24,586 nucleotides of DNA from Lachnospiraceae bacterium. GTDB taxonomy: Bacteria; Bacillota_A; Clostridia; Lachnospirales; Lachnospiraceae. The position numbers were made by a program, and so were the translations under genes. Every line of letters begins with the position of its first letter. Positions within the stretch are counted from its first letter, which is position 1. Of the stretch, positions 1 to 8,437 are shown piece by piece. The notes below the pieces were generated by a model. That model saw only the letters and a program-made list of their open reading frames with translations. It did not search any database and had not been told where the DNA came from. The stretch covers positions 1 to 24,586 of the forward strand of contig VSNT01000054.1 of assembly GCA_009774465.1 (NCBI GenBank), in the 5' to 3' direction.

Positions 1-156
1 AATAAAGAGAAAAAGGATTATGGCAGTTACAAGGTGGGAGATGTATACCTTGACGGAAAGAAAATCTGCTTAAAGGAAGGCGTTGCAGTCAGTAAGGAAG
101 AGATTGCTGCAATGGATACAGAAAAACAGCATGAGATTATTGCAGAATTAGTTTAA
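1..156 (+). CDS. C-terminal end of an unidentified protein (truncated by window edge)
   Basis: An open frame enters from the left edge and ends at TAA 154-156, giving the last 51 residues of a protein. The tail includes a short beta-rich piece (YKVGDVYLDGKKI) and ends HEIIAELV. The stop lies only 10 bases before the phosphorylase start, so the two genes are almost certainly co-transcribed. A 'VDGK...' turn followed by a final 'H-x-I-x-x-x-L' strand is the sort of ending seen in the C-terminal beta-domain of GH94-type phosphorylases and related sugar enzymes. That would suit the locus, but the fragment is too short to assign and the resemblance is only suggestive. Confidence 0.75.
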   Translation, partial: NKEKKDYGSYKVGDVYLDGKKICLKEGVAVSKEEIAAMDTEKQHEIIAELV

Positions 157-166
157 GGAGGAAGGT

Positions 167-3100
167 ATGGAGAAAGAAACATTTATAATAGAAAGCTATG
201 ATAAAAAGGCGCCTTTTGCGGGGTTTTTGCCGGGGCTTGCCGGAATACACGGCATACCCATCTGGTGTTATTACGTAAATCGTGGACAGTGTATTTCCAG
301 CTTCGGCGTAGAGGATAAGGATCACTCTATTATGGAGTTTTTTCCGGCGCATCAGGCATACCAGAACACAGCCTTTAACGGATTTCGTACTTTTGTGAAA
401 AAGGATGGCGCTTATCTGGAATTGTTCAGAAGTAGAGATACACAAAAGAAAATGTATGTGGATATGAATAGGCTTTCTATTGAGGAAATGGATGAAGAAA
501 ATCATATTCGCACTAAAGTAGATTATTTTACCTTACCGGGTGAAAAAACAGGAGCCCTTGTAAGAAAGATATGTATTCAAAATACCGGAAAAGAAAAGGT
601 ACATTTACAGGTTTTAGACGGGATGCCGGTTATGATTCCCTATGGAGTTGATTTGAAAAGCATCAAGGAAATGGGGCAGACTATTATGGCATGGATGCAG
701 GTGGAAGATACAGATAAGAAAACGCCTTATTTTAGATTAAGGGCCAGCAGTAAAGATACTGCCACAGTTACGCCGGTGCTTGGAGGAAATTATGGTATCT
801 GCTGGGATGAAGAAGGAAGAAAAAAACAGGTAATAACTGATGTGTCTCTGGTATTTGATTATGATACTTCTCTGGACGCGGCAGCAAGTTTTAAAGATCG
901 GACGTTTGATGAACTGCTTACGAAGCCCCAGGTAAGCGCCAATCAATATCCCTGTTGCTTTTTTGCAGAAGAAAGAGAGCTTTCGGAGAAAGAAAGCATT
1001 GTTTTATATGAATTGATTGGCCAGGCAGGAAACAAAGCAATGCTGGAGCGTTTTTTACAAAAGAAAATAGATGGCGCTTATTTTGAAAGGAAAATGGAGG
1101 AGGCAGGAAAGCTTCCACGCAAACTGTGCAGTGTGATAGAAACCAAAACAGCAGTACCTGAATTTGATGCGTACAGTACTTATACCTACATGGATAATGT
1201 ACTTCGCGGCGGGTACCCCATCCGGCTGCCAGGAGGAAAGATTTTTCATATTTATTCCAGAAAACACGGAGATCTGGAAAGGGATTACAATTATTTCCGT
1301 ATGCTTCCGGAATTTTATTCTCAGGGCAATGGAAATTTCAGGGATGTAAATCAAAACAGAAGGTGTGAACCCTTTTTTACCCCATATGTGGGTGCGGAAA
1401 GTATTGTCAAATTTTACAGTCTGATTCAGATAGATGGATACAATCCTCTTGCAGTTGAAAAGGTGACATACACGCTTTCAGAGGAAAAAGCCGGTGATAT
1501 TTTTGATTTGCTTTCTCAGGAAAAAAAGGAAGAACTGCTTTCTTTTTTGGCAAAACCATTTACGCCGGGCGCCTTCTTTGCAAAGCTTGATGAACTTGGA
1601 ATCGAGGAGGTTGACAGGGAAGAGGAATATTTTGGGCAAGTGATGGAGCAGGCTGAAGATGCGATCAATGCAGACTTTGGGGAAGGCTATTGGAGTGATC
1701 ACTGGACCTATAATCTGGATTTGATTGAAAATTATTTAAACGTTTTTCCTGAAAAAGAAGAAGAGCTTCTCTTTCACACACCGGTCACTTATTATCGAAC
1801 ACAGGTTCCGATTCTGCCGAGGAGGAAACGTTATGTGAAAACGGAAAATGGAATCAGGCAGTATCACTTCCTGGATGAAGAAAAAGGCCTTGATGGAACG
1901 GAAAAGCTTTTAAGAGACAGATTTGGAGAAGGGGGAGTGGTAGAAGCTTCCCTGATGGAGAAAATGATTATTCTTTGTCTCACCAAATACGCGGCATTAG
2001 ATGTATATGCAATGGGCGTGGAAATGGAAGGGGGAAAGCCCGGCTGGTATGATGCGTTAAACGGAATGCCGGGGCTGTTTGGCTCTTCTATGGCGGAGAC
2101 CTGTGAGCTTGCCAGAATGCTGGCATATGTAATTCATATTCTGAAAAAATACAGATACAGTGTGGAGCTTTTAGCAGAAACAGCACAGCTCTTACACCAG
2201 CTTGAGACAATTACTTTAGACTGCTTAAATGACATTATGCGCTGTGGAGAACTGTTGGAATTTTGGAACAGCAGGAATGATGTAAAGGAAAGCTACTGGG
2301 AGAAAACCTTTAACGGAATCAGCGGTGCAAAGCAGGAAGTTTCATCCCAGGAACTGATTGACACGCTTATTCATATGCAGGCGGTTGTAATGCATGGAAT
2401 CAGAAAGGCCTGCGCAATGGAAAAAGGTGTGTGCCCCACCTACTTTACTTATGAGGTAAAAGAGTATACGGAAGATGAAGACGGAATCTATCCGGAACAT
2501 TTTGAAGTCAGGATGGTACCCCTGTTTTTAGAAGGACCGGTGCGGTTTTTAAAACTGGACAATGAAGAAGATGTGAAAAGATCTCTATATGAGAATGTAA
2601 AAAACAGCGGCCTGTATGATGAAAAACTTCAAATGTACAAAGTGAACGCTTCCTTAAAAGACGCTTCCTATGAATTGGGAAGGGCGAAAGCATTTACCCC
2701 CGGATGGCTTGAAAATGAATCCATCTGGCTTCATATGGAGTATAAATATCTGCTTGAACTTCTTAAGTCAGGATTATTTAGTGAATTTGCCGAAGATTTT
2801 CATAAGGCGGCGATTCCTTTCCTTGATCCTCTGGTTTATGGCAGAAGTATTTATGAAAATTCCTCTTTTATTGCAAGCTCTGATAATCCCAATCCGGCCT
2901 GTCATGGACAGGGATTTGTTGCAAGATTATCCGGTTCTACGGTGGAATTTCTGCAGATATGGATACTGATGATGTTCGGCAAACTGTTTTCTTATGAAAA
3001 TAATGAGCTTACGGTAAGCTTTGCTCCGGTTCTCCCTAAGTATCTGGTGGGAGAGGAGCGGCGTGTGGAAGCAGTGCTCCTTGGTCAGACGAAGGTTATA

Positions 3101-3274
3101 TATGAAATGGAAGAAACAAAAGACTATTTCCCGGGATCTTATAATATTATTTCACAGGAGCTTCTTTATAAAGACGGGAGTATTTTTAAAACATCTAATT
3201 CTGTTTTGGCAGGAACGACTGCAGAAGATATAAGAAATGGAAAGATAACGCAAATAAAAATAACACTTTCCTGA
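167..3274 (+). CDS. Inverting glucan phosphorylase, GH161/GH149/GH94-like (clan GH-Q)
   Basis: This 1035-residue protein has no signal peptide and so is cytoplasmic. The N-terminal third carries the 'VNRGQ...SFG..DKD..IMEFFPA..AYQ' pattern (residues about 37-67) that I associate with GH149/GH161 beta-1,3-glucan phosphorylases. Further on are DHWTYNLDLIENYL (from 511), WYDALNGMPGLFGSS (627-641), YGRSIYENSSF (891-901) and GFVARLSGSTVEFL (916-929). By analogy with the DWNDGMN motif of cellobiose phosphorylase, Asp629 in WYDALN is the likely general acid (inference). The enzyme would use phosphate to release alpha-glucose 1-phosphate from a beta-glucan oligosaccharide, which saves ATP. The length fits GH149/GH161 and the long GH94 enzymes rather than cellobiose phosphorylase (about 800 residues). 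The start is set by GGAGGAAGGT directly before ATG 167. The downstream transporter probably supplies its substrate. Family membership is fairly secure; exact linkage (beta-1,3 or beta-1,2) is not. Confidence 0.8.
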   Translation: MEKETFIIESYDKKAPFAGFLPGLAGIHGIPIWCYYVNRGQCISSFGVEDKDHSIMEFFPAHQAYQNTAFNGFRTFVKKDGAYLELFRSRDTQKKMYVDMNRLSIEEMDEENHIRTKVDYFTLPGEKTGALVRKICIQNTGKEKVHLQVLDGMPVMIPYGVDLKSIKEMGQTIMAWMQVEDTDKKTPYFRLRASSKDTATVTPVLGGNYGICWDEEGRKKQVITDVSLVFDYDTSLDAAASFKDRTFDELLTKPQVSANQYPCCFFAEERELSEKESIVLYELIGQAGNKAMLERFLQKKIDGAYFERKMEEAGKLPRKLCSVIETKTAVPEFDAYSTYTYMDNVLRGGYPIRLPGGKIFHIYSRKHGDLERDYNYFRMLPEFYSQGNGNFRDVNQNRRCEPFFTPYVGAESIVKFYSLIQIDGYNPLAVEKVTYTLSEEKAGDIFDLLSQEKKEELLSFLAKPFTPGAFFAKLDELGIEEVDREEEYFGQVMEQAEDAINADFGEGYWSDHWTYNLDLIENYLNVFPEKEEELLFHTPVTYYRTQVPILPRRKRYVKTENGIRQYHFLDEEKGLDGTEKLLRDRFGEGGVVEASLMEKMIILCLTKYAALDVYAMGVEMEGGKPGWYDALNGMPGLFGSSMAETCELARMLAYVIHILKKYRYSVELLAETAQLLHQLETITLDCLNDIMRCGELLEFWNSRNDVKESYWEKTFNGISGAKQEVSSQELIDTLIHMQAVVMHGIRKACAMEKGVCPTYFTYEVKEYTEDEDGIYPEHFEVRMVPLFLEGPVRFLKLDNEEDVKRSLYENVKNSGLYDEKLQMYKVNASLKDASYELGRAKAFTPGWLENESIWLHMEYKYLLELLKSGLFSEFAEDFHKAAIPFLDPLVYGRSIYENSSFIASSDNPNPACHGQGFVARLSGSTVEFLQIWILMMFGKLFSYENNELTVSFAPVLPKYLVGEERRVEAVLLGQTKVIYEMEETKDYFPGSYNIISQELLYKDGSIFKTSNSVLAGTTAEDIRNGKITQIKITLS

Positions 3275-3316
3275 AATTATTAAAAAAATAACACCTTTTT
3301 GAAAAAAGAGCAATTA

Positions 3317-3342
3317 TATCAGTATCAGCCAAAACGTATAAT
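3317..3342 (+). promoter_or_regulatory. Candidate activator-dependent promoter for the sugar transporter genes
   Basis: A perfect -10 hexamer TATAAT lies at 3337-3342. No acceptable -35 lies 16-18 bases upstream: the hexamer there is TTATAT. In its place is a tandem direct repeat, TATCAG TATCAG (3317-3328). A good -10, no -35 and direct repeats in its place is the usual look of a promoter that needs an AraC-type activator. The YesN-like regulator at 10260-11726 is the natural candidate. The assignment is inferred from arrangement only. Confidence 0.4.
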
Positions 3343-3396
3343 GAACTTACAAACAAGGGAACAATAAAAAGTTTCTAAAAAATAGGAGGATAGGTT

Positions 3397-4866
3397 ATGA
3401 AATTAAAAAAGTTAACAGCATTATTGTTAGCCGGAATCATGACACTTTCACTGGCAGCATGTGGAAGCAAAGATGAAGGCAGCAGTACTACATCAACAGA
3501 CAGTTCATCTTCACAGGAACAGACTGAAAGTGATGAAGCGGCAGGTGAAGAGACAGCAGGCGAAGAGGCAGCAGGAGATTTAAGCGGTAAGCTGGTAATC
3601 TGGACACTGGCAGCCGATCTTGAGCAGTTTGCTGACAAGTTTGTAGAGGAACACCCTGATGTTGAGACGGAAGTAGTAGTTATTGCACCTGGTGATTATC
3701 CCACAAAGGTTGAAACCGCATTACTTGGCGGAGATGACAGCGTGGATATTATCGTAGGCGAGCCTAAGATGCTTAAGTCCATGTATGAAGCACAGTTCTT
3801 TGCAAATCTGGATGATTTTGGTGCTAAGGATTATGAAGGACAGATCGTTGATTACGTTTGGGAAGTTGGACAGGATGATGAAGGGATCCAGAGAGCAATT
3901 TCTTATCAGATTACTCCTATCGGATTCTTCTACAGAAGAGACATTGCTGACAAGGTATTTGGATATTCTGATCCTGAATCAGTAGGAAAGCTTTTTGCTG
4001 ACTATGATACCATCATTGAAACAGGAAGAACCTTAAAGGATGCAGGTTATAGAATTTTTGCTTCTGACGCTGAAACACAGCATTTCAAAGGACAGAGCTC
4101 ATGGGTAATTGATGGCAAGTTAAATGTGGATCCTCAGAGATATGAATTTATGGATCTGGCGGTGCAGTTATATCAGGAAGATTTAACAGCATATGCACAG
4201 CAGTGGGCAGCTCCCTGGTATCAGGCAATGAGTGGTCCGGTACCTATCCTTAATGCAGAAATTCAGGGTGGTGTATGGGATACAGATGAAAATGGTGAAG
4301 CACTCCTTAACGTATGGGATGCTGATAACTTTAATGCTAATGTTGAGAATTATTCTGATGAAACAGCAGAAGTATTTGCATTCGGACTTCCTGCATGGGG
4401 CGTACTTACATTGAGAGATAATGTAGGCGACACTGCCGGATCATGGGGCGTATGTTCTGGTCCTGCTTATGGATATGATGGTGGTACATACATTGGTATC
4501 AGCGATCTTTCCAAGAATAAAGATCTTGCATGGGAATTTGTTAAATTCTGTACTTTGAACGAAGAAACTGCTGACTGGTGGATTGAAGCATCTCAGGGTG
4601 ATACCGTATCTCTGGTTTCCGCACTTGAAAAGCATGCAGATGATACCAATGAAACCTATGGTGGACAGAAGCTGTATGAATTCTGGTTAAAACAGGCTGA
4701 AGGCGTAAGCTTATCAAATGTTACAGAGTATGATACTGCAATTGATGCTGCATGGAGCAATGCAATCAATGCTGTTAAGACAGGAGAAAAGAGCAAGGAA
4801 GACGCAATTGAAGGATTCTATGATGAAGTAGCAGCTACTTATCCTGACCTTGAAATTGAAAGATAA
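3397..4866 (+). CDS. Extracellular sugar-binding lipoprotein of an ABC importer (family 1)
   Basis: This 489-residue protein begins with a lipoprotein signal peptide: KLKK, a hydrophobic run, then lipobox LAAC with the lipidated Cys at residue 22. A Ser/Thr/Glu/Ala-rich tether of about 40 residues follows, containing a short tandem repeat (GEETA/GEEAA). The mature part starts with SGKLVIWTLAADLEQFADKF and then EEHPDVETEVV, the standard opening of family 1 (MalE-like) binding proteins. The many aromatic residues (QQWAAPWYQAM, ADWWIEASQ) suit an oligosaccharide ligand. AGGAGGATAGGTT precedes ATG 3397. Two MalF/MalG-type permeases follow, so this is the importer's own receptor. It would be anchored on the outer face of the membrane. 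The ligand is probably the glucan oligosaccharide used by the upstream phosphorylase (inference). Confidence 0.93.
   Translation: MKLKKLTALLLAGIMTLSLAACGSKDEGSSTTSTDSSSSQEQTESDEAAGEETAGEEAAGDLSGKLVIWTLAADLEQFADKFVEEHPDVETEVVVIAPGDYPTKVETALLGGDDSVDIIVGEPKMLKSMYEAQFFANLDDFGAKDYEGQIVDYVWEVGQDDEGIQRAISYQITPIGFFYRRDIADKVFGYSDPESVGKLFADYDTIIETGRTLKDAGYRIFASDAETQHFKGQSSWVIDGKLNVDPQRYEFMDLAVQLYQEDLTAYAQQWAAPWYQAMSGPVPILNAEIQGGVWDTDENGEALLNVWDADNFNANVENYSDETAEVFAFGLPAWGVLTLRDNVGDTAGSWGVCSGPAYGYDGGTYIGISDLSKNKDLAWEFVKFCTLNEETADWWIEASQGDTVSLVSALEKHADDTNETYGGQKLYEFWLKQAEGVSLSNVTEYDTAIDAAWSNAINAVKTGEKSKEDAIEGFYDEVAATYPDLEIER
3541..3570 (+). repeat. Short in-gene tandem repeat (2 x 15 bases) in the lipoprotein tether
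   Basis: Two adjacent 15-base units, GCAGGTGAAGAGACA and GCAGGCGAAGAGGCA, differ at two positions. They encode AGEET AGEEA in the flexible linker after the lipidated Cys. Length variation here would change only the tether. Confidence 0.6.
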
Positions 4867-4874
4867 AACAACCT

Positions 4875-4904
4875 GGAGTGGAGGGGCAAAGTCCCCTTCA
4901 CTCT
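4875..4904 (+). promoter_or_regulatory. Intercistronic stem-loop between binding protein and permease genes
   Basis: AGTGGAGGGG (4877-4886) pairs with CCCCTTCACT (4893-4902) around the six-base loop CAAAGT, with one G-T wobble. Two further pairs extend the stem outward to 4875/4904. No T-run follows, so it is not a classical terminator. Hairpins in this position often protect the upstream mRNA 3' end, so that the binding protein is made in excess over the permeases, as in malE-malF. That role is inferred from position. Confidence 0.6.
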
Positions 4905-4967
4905 GATAACTTGTTGTATAAGCGGGATATTTTCATAAAAGAATAAGGATGGGTGGAGGTAATACAT

Positions 4968-5888
4968 ATGGCTGTTAGCAATACTGTGACAAGACCAACA
5001 AAGAAAAAGAACTATAACAATATGGCTTATGTGTTTGTACTGCCTTTTGTTGTAGTATTTCTTATTTTCAGCGTGTATCCTGTATTTCGTACATTGCAGC
5101 TTTCCTTTGCAAATTATAAGGGATTTGGGGATGTTGATTATATAGGATTTAAAAATTATATACGTGTACTTCAGGATAAATATTTTTGGACAGCACTCCT
5201 TAATACGGTAAAAATCTGGGGAGTAAACATTGTACTTCAGTTAGCAATGGCATTTCTTTTGACAATCGCATTCAGCGATATTAAGTTTAAGATTAAAGGT
5301 CTTGGATTTTTCAGGGCGGTTTATTATCTGCCCAATATTATTGCAGCAACATCAGTTGCATTTTTGTTTAAAACATTATTGGACTGGAGATATGGCACGA
5401 TTAACCAGATTTTAGCTAAATTTGGTGTGGATCAGCCTATCAACTGGCTGGGACAGCCGGTGACAGCAAGGCTGTCGATTTCCCTGATTCAAACATGGAT
5501 GTGGTTTGGAAATTCATTTATTATGTTGATGGCAGGGGTTCAGGGAATCAATAAAGACTATTTTGAAGCGGCATCTATTGATGGTGCAGGGCGTTGGAAG
5601 AGCTTCTTTTATATTACCCTTCCTCTGCTTCGGCCGATTTTATTATATGTAACGATCACCTCCTTAATTGGCGGTATTCAGATGTTCGACCTTCCGTTCC
5701 TGATGGGTACGGTAAATGGAGAACCTCTTGGAGCTACACAGACAGCAATCATGTATCTGTATAAGTTTGGATTTGCAACCAGGCCGAAACAGGTAGGATA
5801 TGCTTCTGCAATTGCCTATATTCTGTTCCTGATGATACTTGTCATATCTGTAATACAGTTTAAGGTAATGAACAGGAAGGAGGACTAA
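4968..5888 (+). CDS. ABC sugar transporter permease, MalF/UgpA type
   Basis: This is an inner-membrane permease of 306 residues from ATG 4968. It has a Lys-rich cytoplasmic start, a first membrane segment (YVFVLPFVVVFLIFSVYPVF), and about five more. The cytoplasmic coupling loop EAASIDGAGRWKSFFYITLP is the binding-protein-dependent transporter EAA motif that contacts the ATPase. I chose ATG 4968 because GGTGGAGGT (4952-4960) sits 7 bases before it. An in-frame GTG at 4953 lies inside that ribosome site and would add five residues. It pairs with the MalG-type permease immediately downstream. No ATP-binding subunit is encoded nearby. In Bacillota such CUT1 importers commonly share an MsmK/MsiK-type ATPase encoded elsewhere. 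Confidence 0.93.
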   Translation: MAVSNTVTRPTKKKNYNNMAYVFVLPFVVVFLIFSVYPVFRTLQLSFANYKGFGDVDYIGFKNYIRVLQDKYFWTALLNTVKIWGVNIVLQLAMAFLLTIAFSDIKFKIKGLGFFRAVYYLPNIIAATSVAFLFKTLLDWRYGTINQILAKFGVDQPINWLGQPVTARLSISLIQTWMWFGNSFIMLMAGVQGINKDYFEAASIDGAGRWKSFFYITLPLLRPILLYVTITSLIGGIQMFDLPFLMGTVNGEPLGATQTAIMYLYKFGFATRPKQVGYASAIAYILFLMILVISVIQFKVMNRKED

Positions 5889-5891
5889 AAA

Positions 5892-6719
5892 ATGGCAAAG
5901 ACCGTTAAAAAAGGAATTTTGTATCTTGTATTGATTTTACTGGCAGTCATTTGTATGGTTCCCTTCCTGCTGATGCTGGTCAATGCAACCAGAAGCGGAA
6001 GAGAAATCATGACATCTTTTACATTAATTCCGGGCAGCTCTCTTAAGGAAAACTGGGATGCGGTATTTGGGTTTTTCAATCTGTTTTTGGGATTATGGAA
6101 CAGCTTTAAGGTTGCAGTGCCTGCTACAATTTTAACCTCTTATTTTTCTGCACTTACAGCATATGCGCTTGCAGTATATAAATTTAAAGGGAAAAATGTT
6201 ATTTTTTACACAATAGTCATCTTCATGATGATTCCCGGGCAGTTAAGCCTGATTGGTTTCTACAATTTAATTTCAAAATTGAAATTGATTGATTCTTATC
6301 TGCCCCTTATTATTCCTGCAATTGCAGCACCGGGAACTGTATTTTTCCTAAAGCAGTATCTGGAATCTGTTCTGCCTATGGCTTTACTTGAGGCAGCCAG
6401 AATTGACGGTGCAAAAGAAATAAGCATTTTCCATAAGATTGTATTTCCTATCATGGTGCCTGGTGTAGCCACTATGGCAATCGGCGGATTTATTGGTAAC
6501 TGGAATGCATACCTGATTCCTCTGCTTTTGCTGAATACACCAAAGAAATTTACATTACCTGTTATGATCGCTTCACTGAATGCATCAAAGGATATTGGAA
6601 CCAACCAGGGAGCAATTTATATGGCCCTTGCAGTTTCCATTGTACCTATTTTGATTGTATTCTGCTTCTGCTCTAAGTATATTATCAGCAGTATTTCAGC
6701 AGGAAGCGTTAAGGAATAA
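5892..6719 (+). CDS. ABC sugar transporter permease, MalG/UgpE type
   Basis: This 275-residue inner-membrane protein has about six hydrophobic segments, starting with GILYLVLILLAVICMVPFLL. Its coupling motif EAARIDGAKEISIFHKIVFP is the EAA loop of the second permease in CUT1 importers. The ribosome site AGGAAGGAGG overlaps the end of the preceding permease gene, and only three bases separate the stop from this ATG, so the two are translationally coupled and should form a heterodimer. A strong terminator follows at 6724-6761 and closes the transporter operon. The substrate is presumably the oligosaccharide bound by the lipoprotein at 3397-4866. Confidence 0.93.
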   Translation: MAKTVKKGILYLVLILLAVICMVPFLLMLVNATRSGREIMTSFTLIPGSSLKENWDAVFGFFNLFLGLWNSFKVAVPATILTSYFSALTAYALAVYKFKGKNVIFYTIVIFMMIPGQLSLIGFYNLISKLKLIDSYLPLIIPAIAAPGTVFFLKQYLESVLPMALLEAARIDGAKEISIFHKIVFPIMVPGVATMAIGGFIGNWNAYLIPLLLLNTPKKFTLPVMIASLNASKDIGTNQGAIYMALAVSIVPILIVFCFCSKYIISSISAGSVKE

Positions 6720-6723
6720 AAAC

Positions 6724-6761
6724 AAAACTGCCTCTTAGCCTTTTGGCGAGAGGCAGTTTTT
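6724..6761 (+). terminator. Rho-independent terminator closing the transporter operon
   Basis: AAAACTGCCTCT (6724-6735) pairs perfectly with AGAGGCAGTTTT (6749-6760). An inner GCC-TTTT-GGC stem forms the apex, and T-residues sit in the distal arm. It lies 4 bases after the permease stop and separates the transporter from the sensor operon. Confidence 0.93.
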
Positions 6762-6775
6762 ACTATCTGTAATTC

Positions 6776-6804
6776 TTGTGCAGGCTGCTATTTTTTGATA
6801 TGAT
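6776..6804 (+). promoter_or_regulatory. Sigma-A promoter (extended -10) of the sensor operon
   Basis: TTGTGC (6776-6781), a 17-base spacer and TATGAT (6799-6804) with an extended -10 TG at 6796-6797. The -35 matches the consensus at only three positions, but the extended -10 offsets this. It lies 30 bases before the lipoprotein start and just after the terminator, so the binding protein, kinase and regulator are probably expressed independently of the transporter at a low basal level. Confidence 0.7.
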
Positions 6805-6834
6805 AAAGGCATAAACAAGATCGAGGAAACGAAT

Positions 6835-8418
6835 ATGAAATACATTGGAAAAGGACTTTTCCTGCTGATAATAATTTTTTTATTATGTGCCTGTGGAAAG
6901 AAAGAGGAAACGGAATATTTGAGAGAAGAAGCGAATGAGGAGCCTGTTACTTTAGACTGGTATATTAATTATACATGGTATGCGACGCCCTGGGGAGGAA
7001 ATGTAGTATCCGATAAAATTACGGAAGAAACAGGCGTTAATATTAATTTTGTTACGCCTATGGGCAGCGCGGAAGAAAAATTTAATGCACTGATTTCCTC
7101 TGATTCCCTGCCGGATATTATAACCCTTGGATGGTGGGAAAATCAGGTGGACGAAATGATCAACAAGGATATGGTATATGCCTTAAATGAACTTGCGGAC
7201 CAGTATGATGCCTGTTTTTGGGAAGTGACGGATCCGGAAGTGGTTTCCTGGTATACCAGAGAGGATGGGAATCTTTATTGTTACCCCAATTCTTCCTATC
7301 AGCCTTCTGATTATGAAACCTATAAGGAAATCAGCTCTAATCAGACGTTTTTGGTAAGAAAGGATATTTATGAAGCGTTAGGTTCTCCGGATATGACTAC
7401 GCCGGAAGGATTTTCCGACGCGGTAAAAAGAGCTGCCATGTTATTTCCAGAGGTGGAAGGATATCCGCTGATACCAATTGGAGCACATGTTTTTGATAAT
7501 ACAGGATGTGTTTCCTTTGACCAGTATCTGCAGAATTTTTTGGCAGTGCCCTATGAAAAGGACGGAAAATACTATGACAGGTATACAGATCCTGAATATA
7601 TCAGGTGGCTGAAAACTTTCAGGGAACTGGGAGCGGAAGGATATCTGAAAGAAGATATATTTATTGACCAGCGGACGCAGATGGAAGAAAAAATGGAAAG
7701 AGGACAATACTTTTGTATGCTTTTTCAAAGAACTGACATGGCAGATCAGCAGATTGCGCTGTATGCAGAAAATCCTGATATGATCTATATGGCTGTGGAC
7801 GGTCCGCGAAATTCAAAAGGGGAAGACCATGTTCTGCCGGGAACCGGAATCAATGGATGGACAGTCACCTTTATCTCAAAAAACTGTGAATATCCGGACA
7901 GAGCAATTCAGTTATTTTCTTATTTGATCAGTGATGAAGGGCAAATGACTATTTATCTCGGAGCAGAGGGCATTACATATGATATAATTGACGGAAAACC
8001 GATAGTAAAGGAAGAAGTGATGGAACTTCTGAATACAGACCGTGATGCTTATAACAAAAAATACGGGGCAGACAATGCCTATTGGATGTTTCAGGATAAT
8101 GCCAGGCAGCTGGAATGGAAACAGCAAAGCAGCCCGCCTAATGGACAACTGGAGGAATGGACCTATCCCTATAGCCATTATCTGGCACAATATGAAATAA
8201 ACTTTGATGCCAATTCGGAAGCAGGAAATGCAGATGTTGCAATTAAAAAGCTTTGGAGCAGAACCCTTCCGGCATTGCTTTTGGCTCCCACGGAAGAAGA
8301 ATTTGATCGTATTTTAGAGGAATTTGTTGAGGAACGTGACAATCTGGGATTTGCCTTGGTGATGGAGGAGAGCACCAGGCAGGTAAAGGAAAATAAAGAA
8401 AAGCTTGGAATAACATAG
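6835..8418 (+). CDS. Solute-binding-like lipoprotein encoded with a sensor kinase (probable sensory receptor)
   Basis: This 527-residue protein has a lipoprotein signal peptide with lipobox LCAC and the lipidated Cys at residue 20. The mature sequence opens with VTLDWYINYTWYATPWGG, then TEETGVNINFVTPMG and FNALISSDSLPDIITLGWW. This is the pattern of the larger extracellular binding proteins of the LplA/YtcQ group. GAGGAAAC precedes ATG 6835. No permease follows. Twenty bases after its stop comes a YesM-type kinase and then a YesN-type regulator. The layout suggests that it presents sugar to the kinase's extracellular domain, as XylFII does for LytS/YesN in Clostridium, rather than feeding a transporter. 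The sensory role is an inference; it could also be an alternative receptor for the upstream permeases. Confidence 0.88.
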   Translation: MKYIGKGLFLLIIIFLLCACGKKEETEYLREEANEEPVTLDWYINYTWYATPWGGNVVSDKITEETGVNINFVTPMGSAEEKFNALISSDSLPDIITLGWWENQVDEMINKDMVYALNELADQYDACFWEVTDPEVVSWYTREDGNLYCYPNSSYQPSDYETYKEISSNQTFLVRKDIYEALGSPDMTTPEGFSDAVKRAAMLFPEVEGYPLIPIGAHVFDNTGCVSFDQYLQNFLAVPYEKDGKYYDRYTDPEYIRWLKTFRELGAEGYLKEDIFIDQRTQMEEKMERGQYFCMLFQRTDMADQQIALYAENPDMIYMAVDGPRNSKGEDHVLPGTGINGWTVTFISKNCEYPDRAIQLFSYLISDEGQMTIYLGAEGITYDIIDGKPIVKEEVMELLNTDRDAYNKKYGADNAYWMFQDNARQLEWKQQSSPPNGQLEEWTYPYSHYLAQYEINFDANSEAGNADVAIKKLWSRTLPALLLAPTEEEFDRILEEFVEERDNLGFALVMEESTRQVKENKEKLGIT

Positions 8419-8437
8419 TAACTGATGCAGGAGAATT

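Noticed and set aside
2670..2969. A 99-residue frame inside the phosphorylase gene
   Set aside because: It is in another frame over strong coding sequence, has no ribosome site and shows no domain; it is a shadow frame.
3328..3345. Possible catabolite-responsive element overlapping the -10 at 3337
   Set aside because: Only the AANCG core (AAACG) fits; the leading TG and the trailing C of the consensus are missing.
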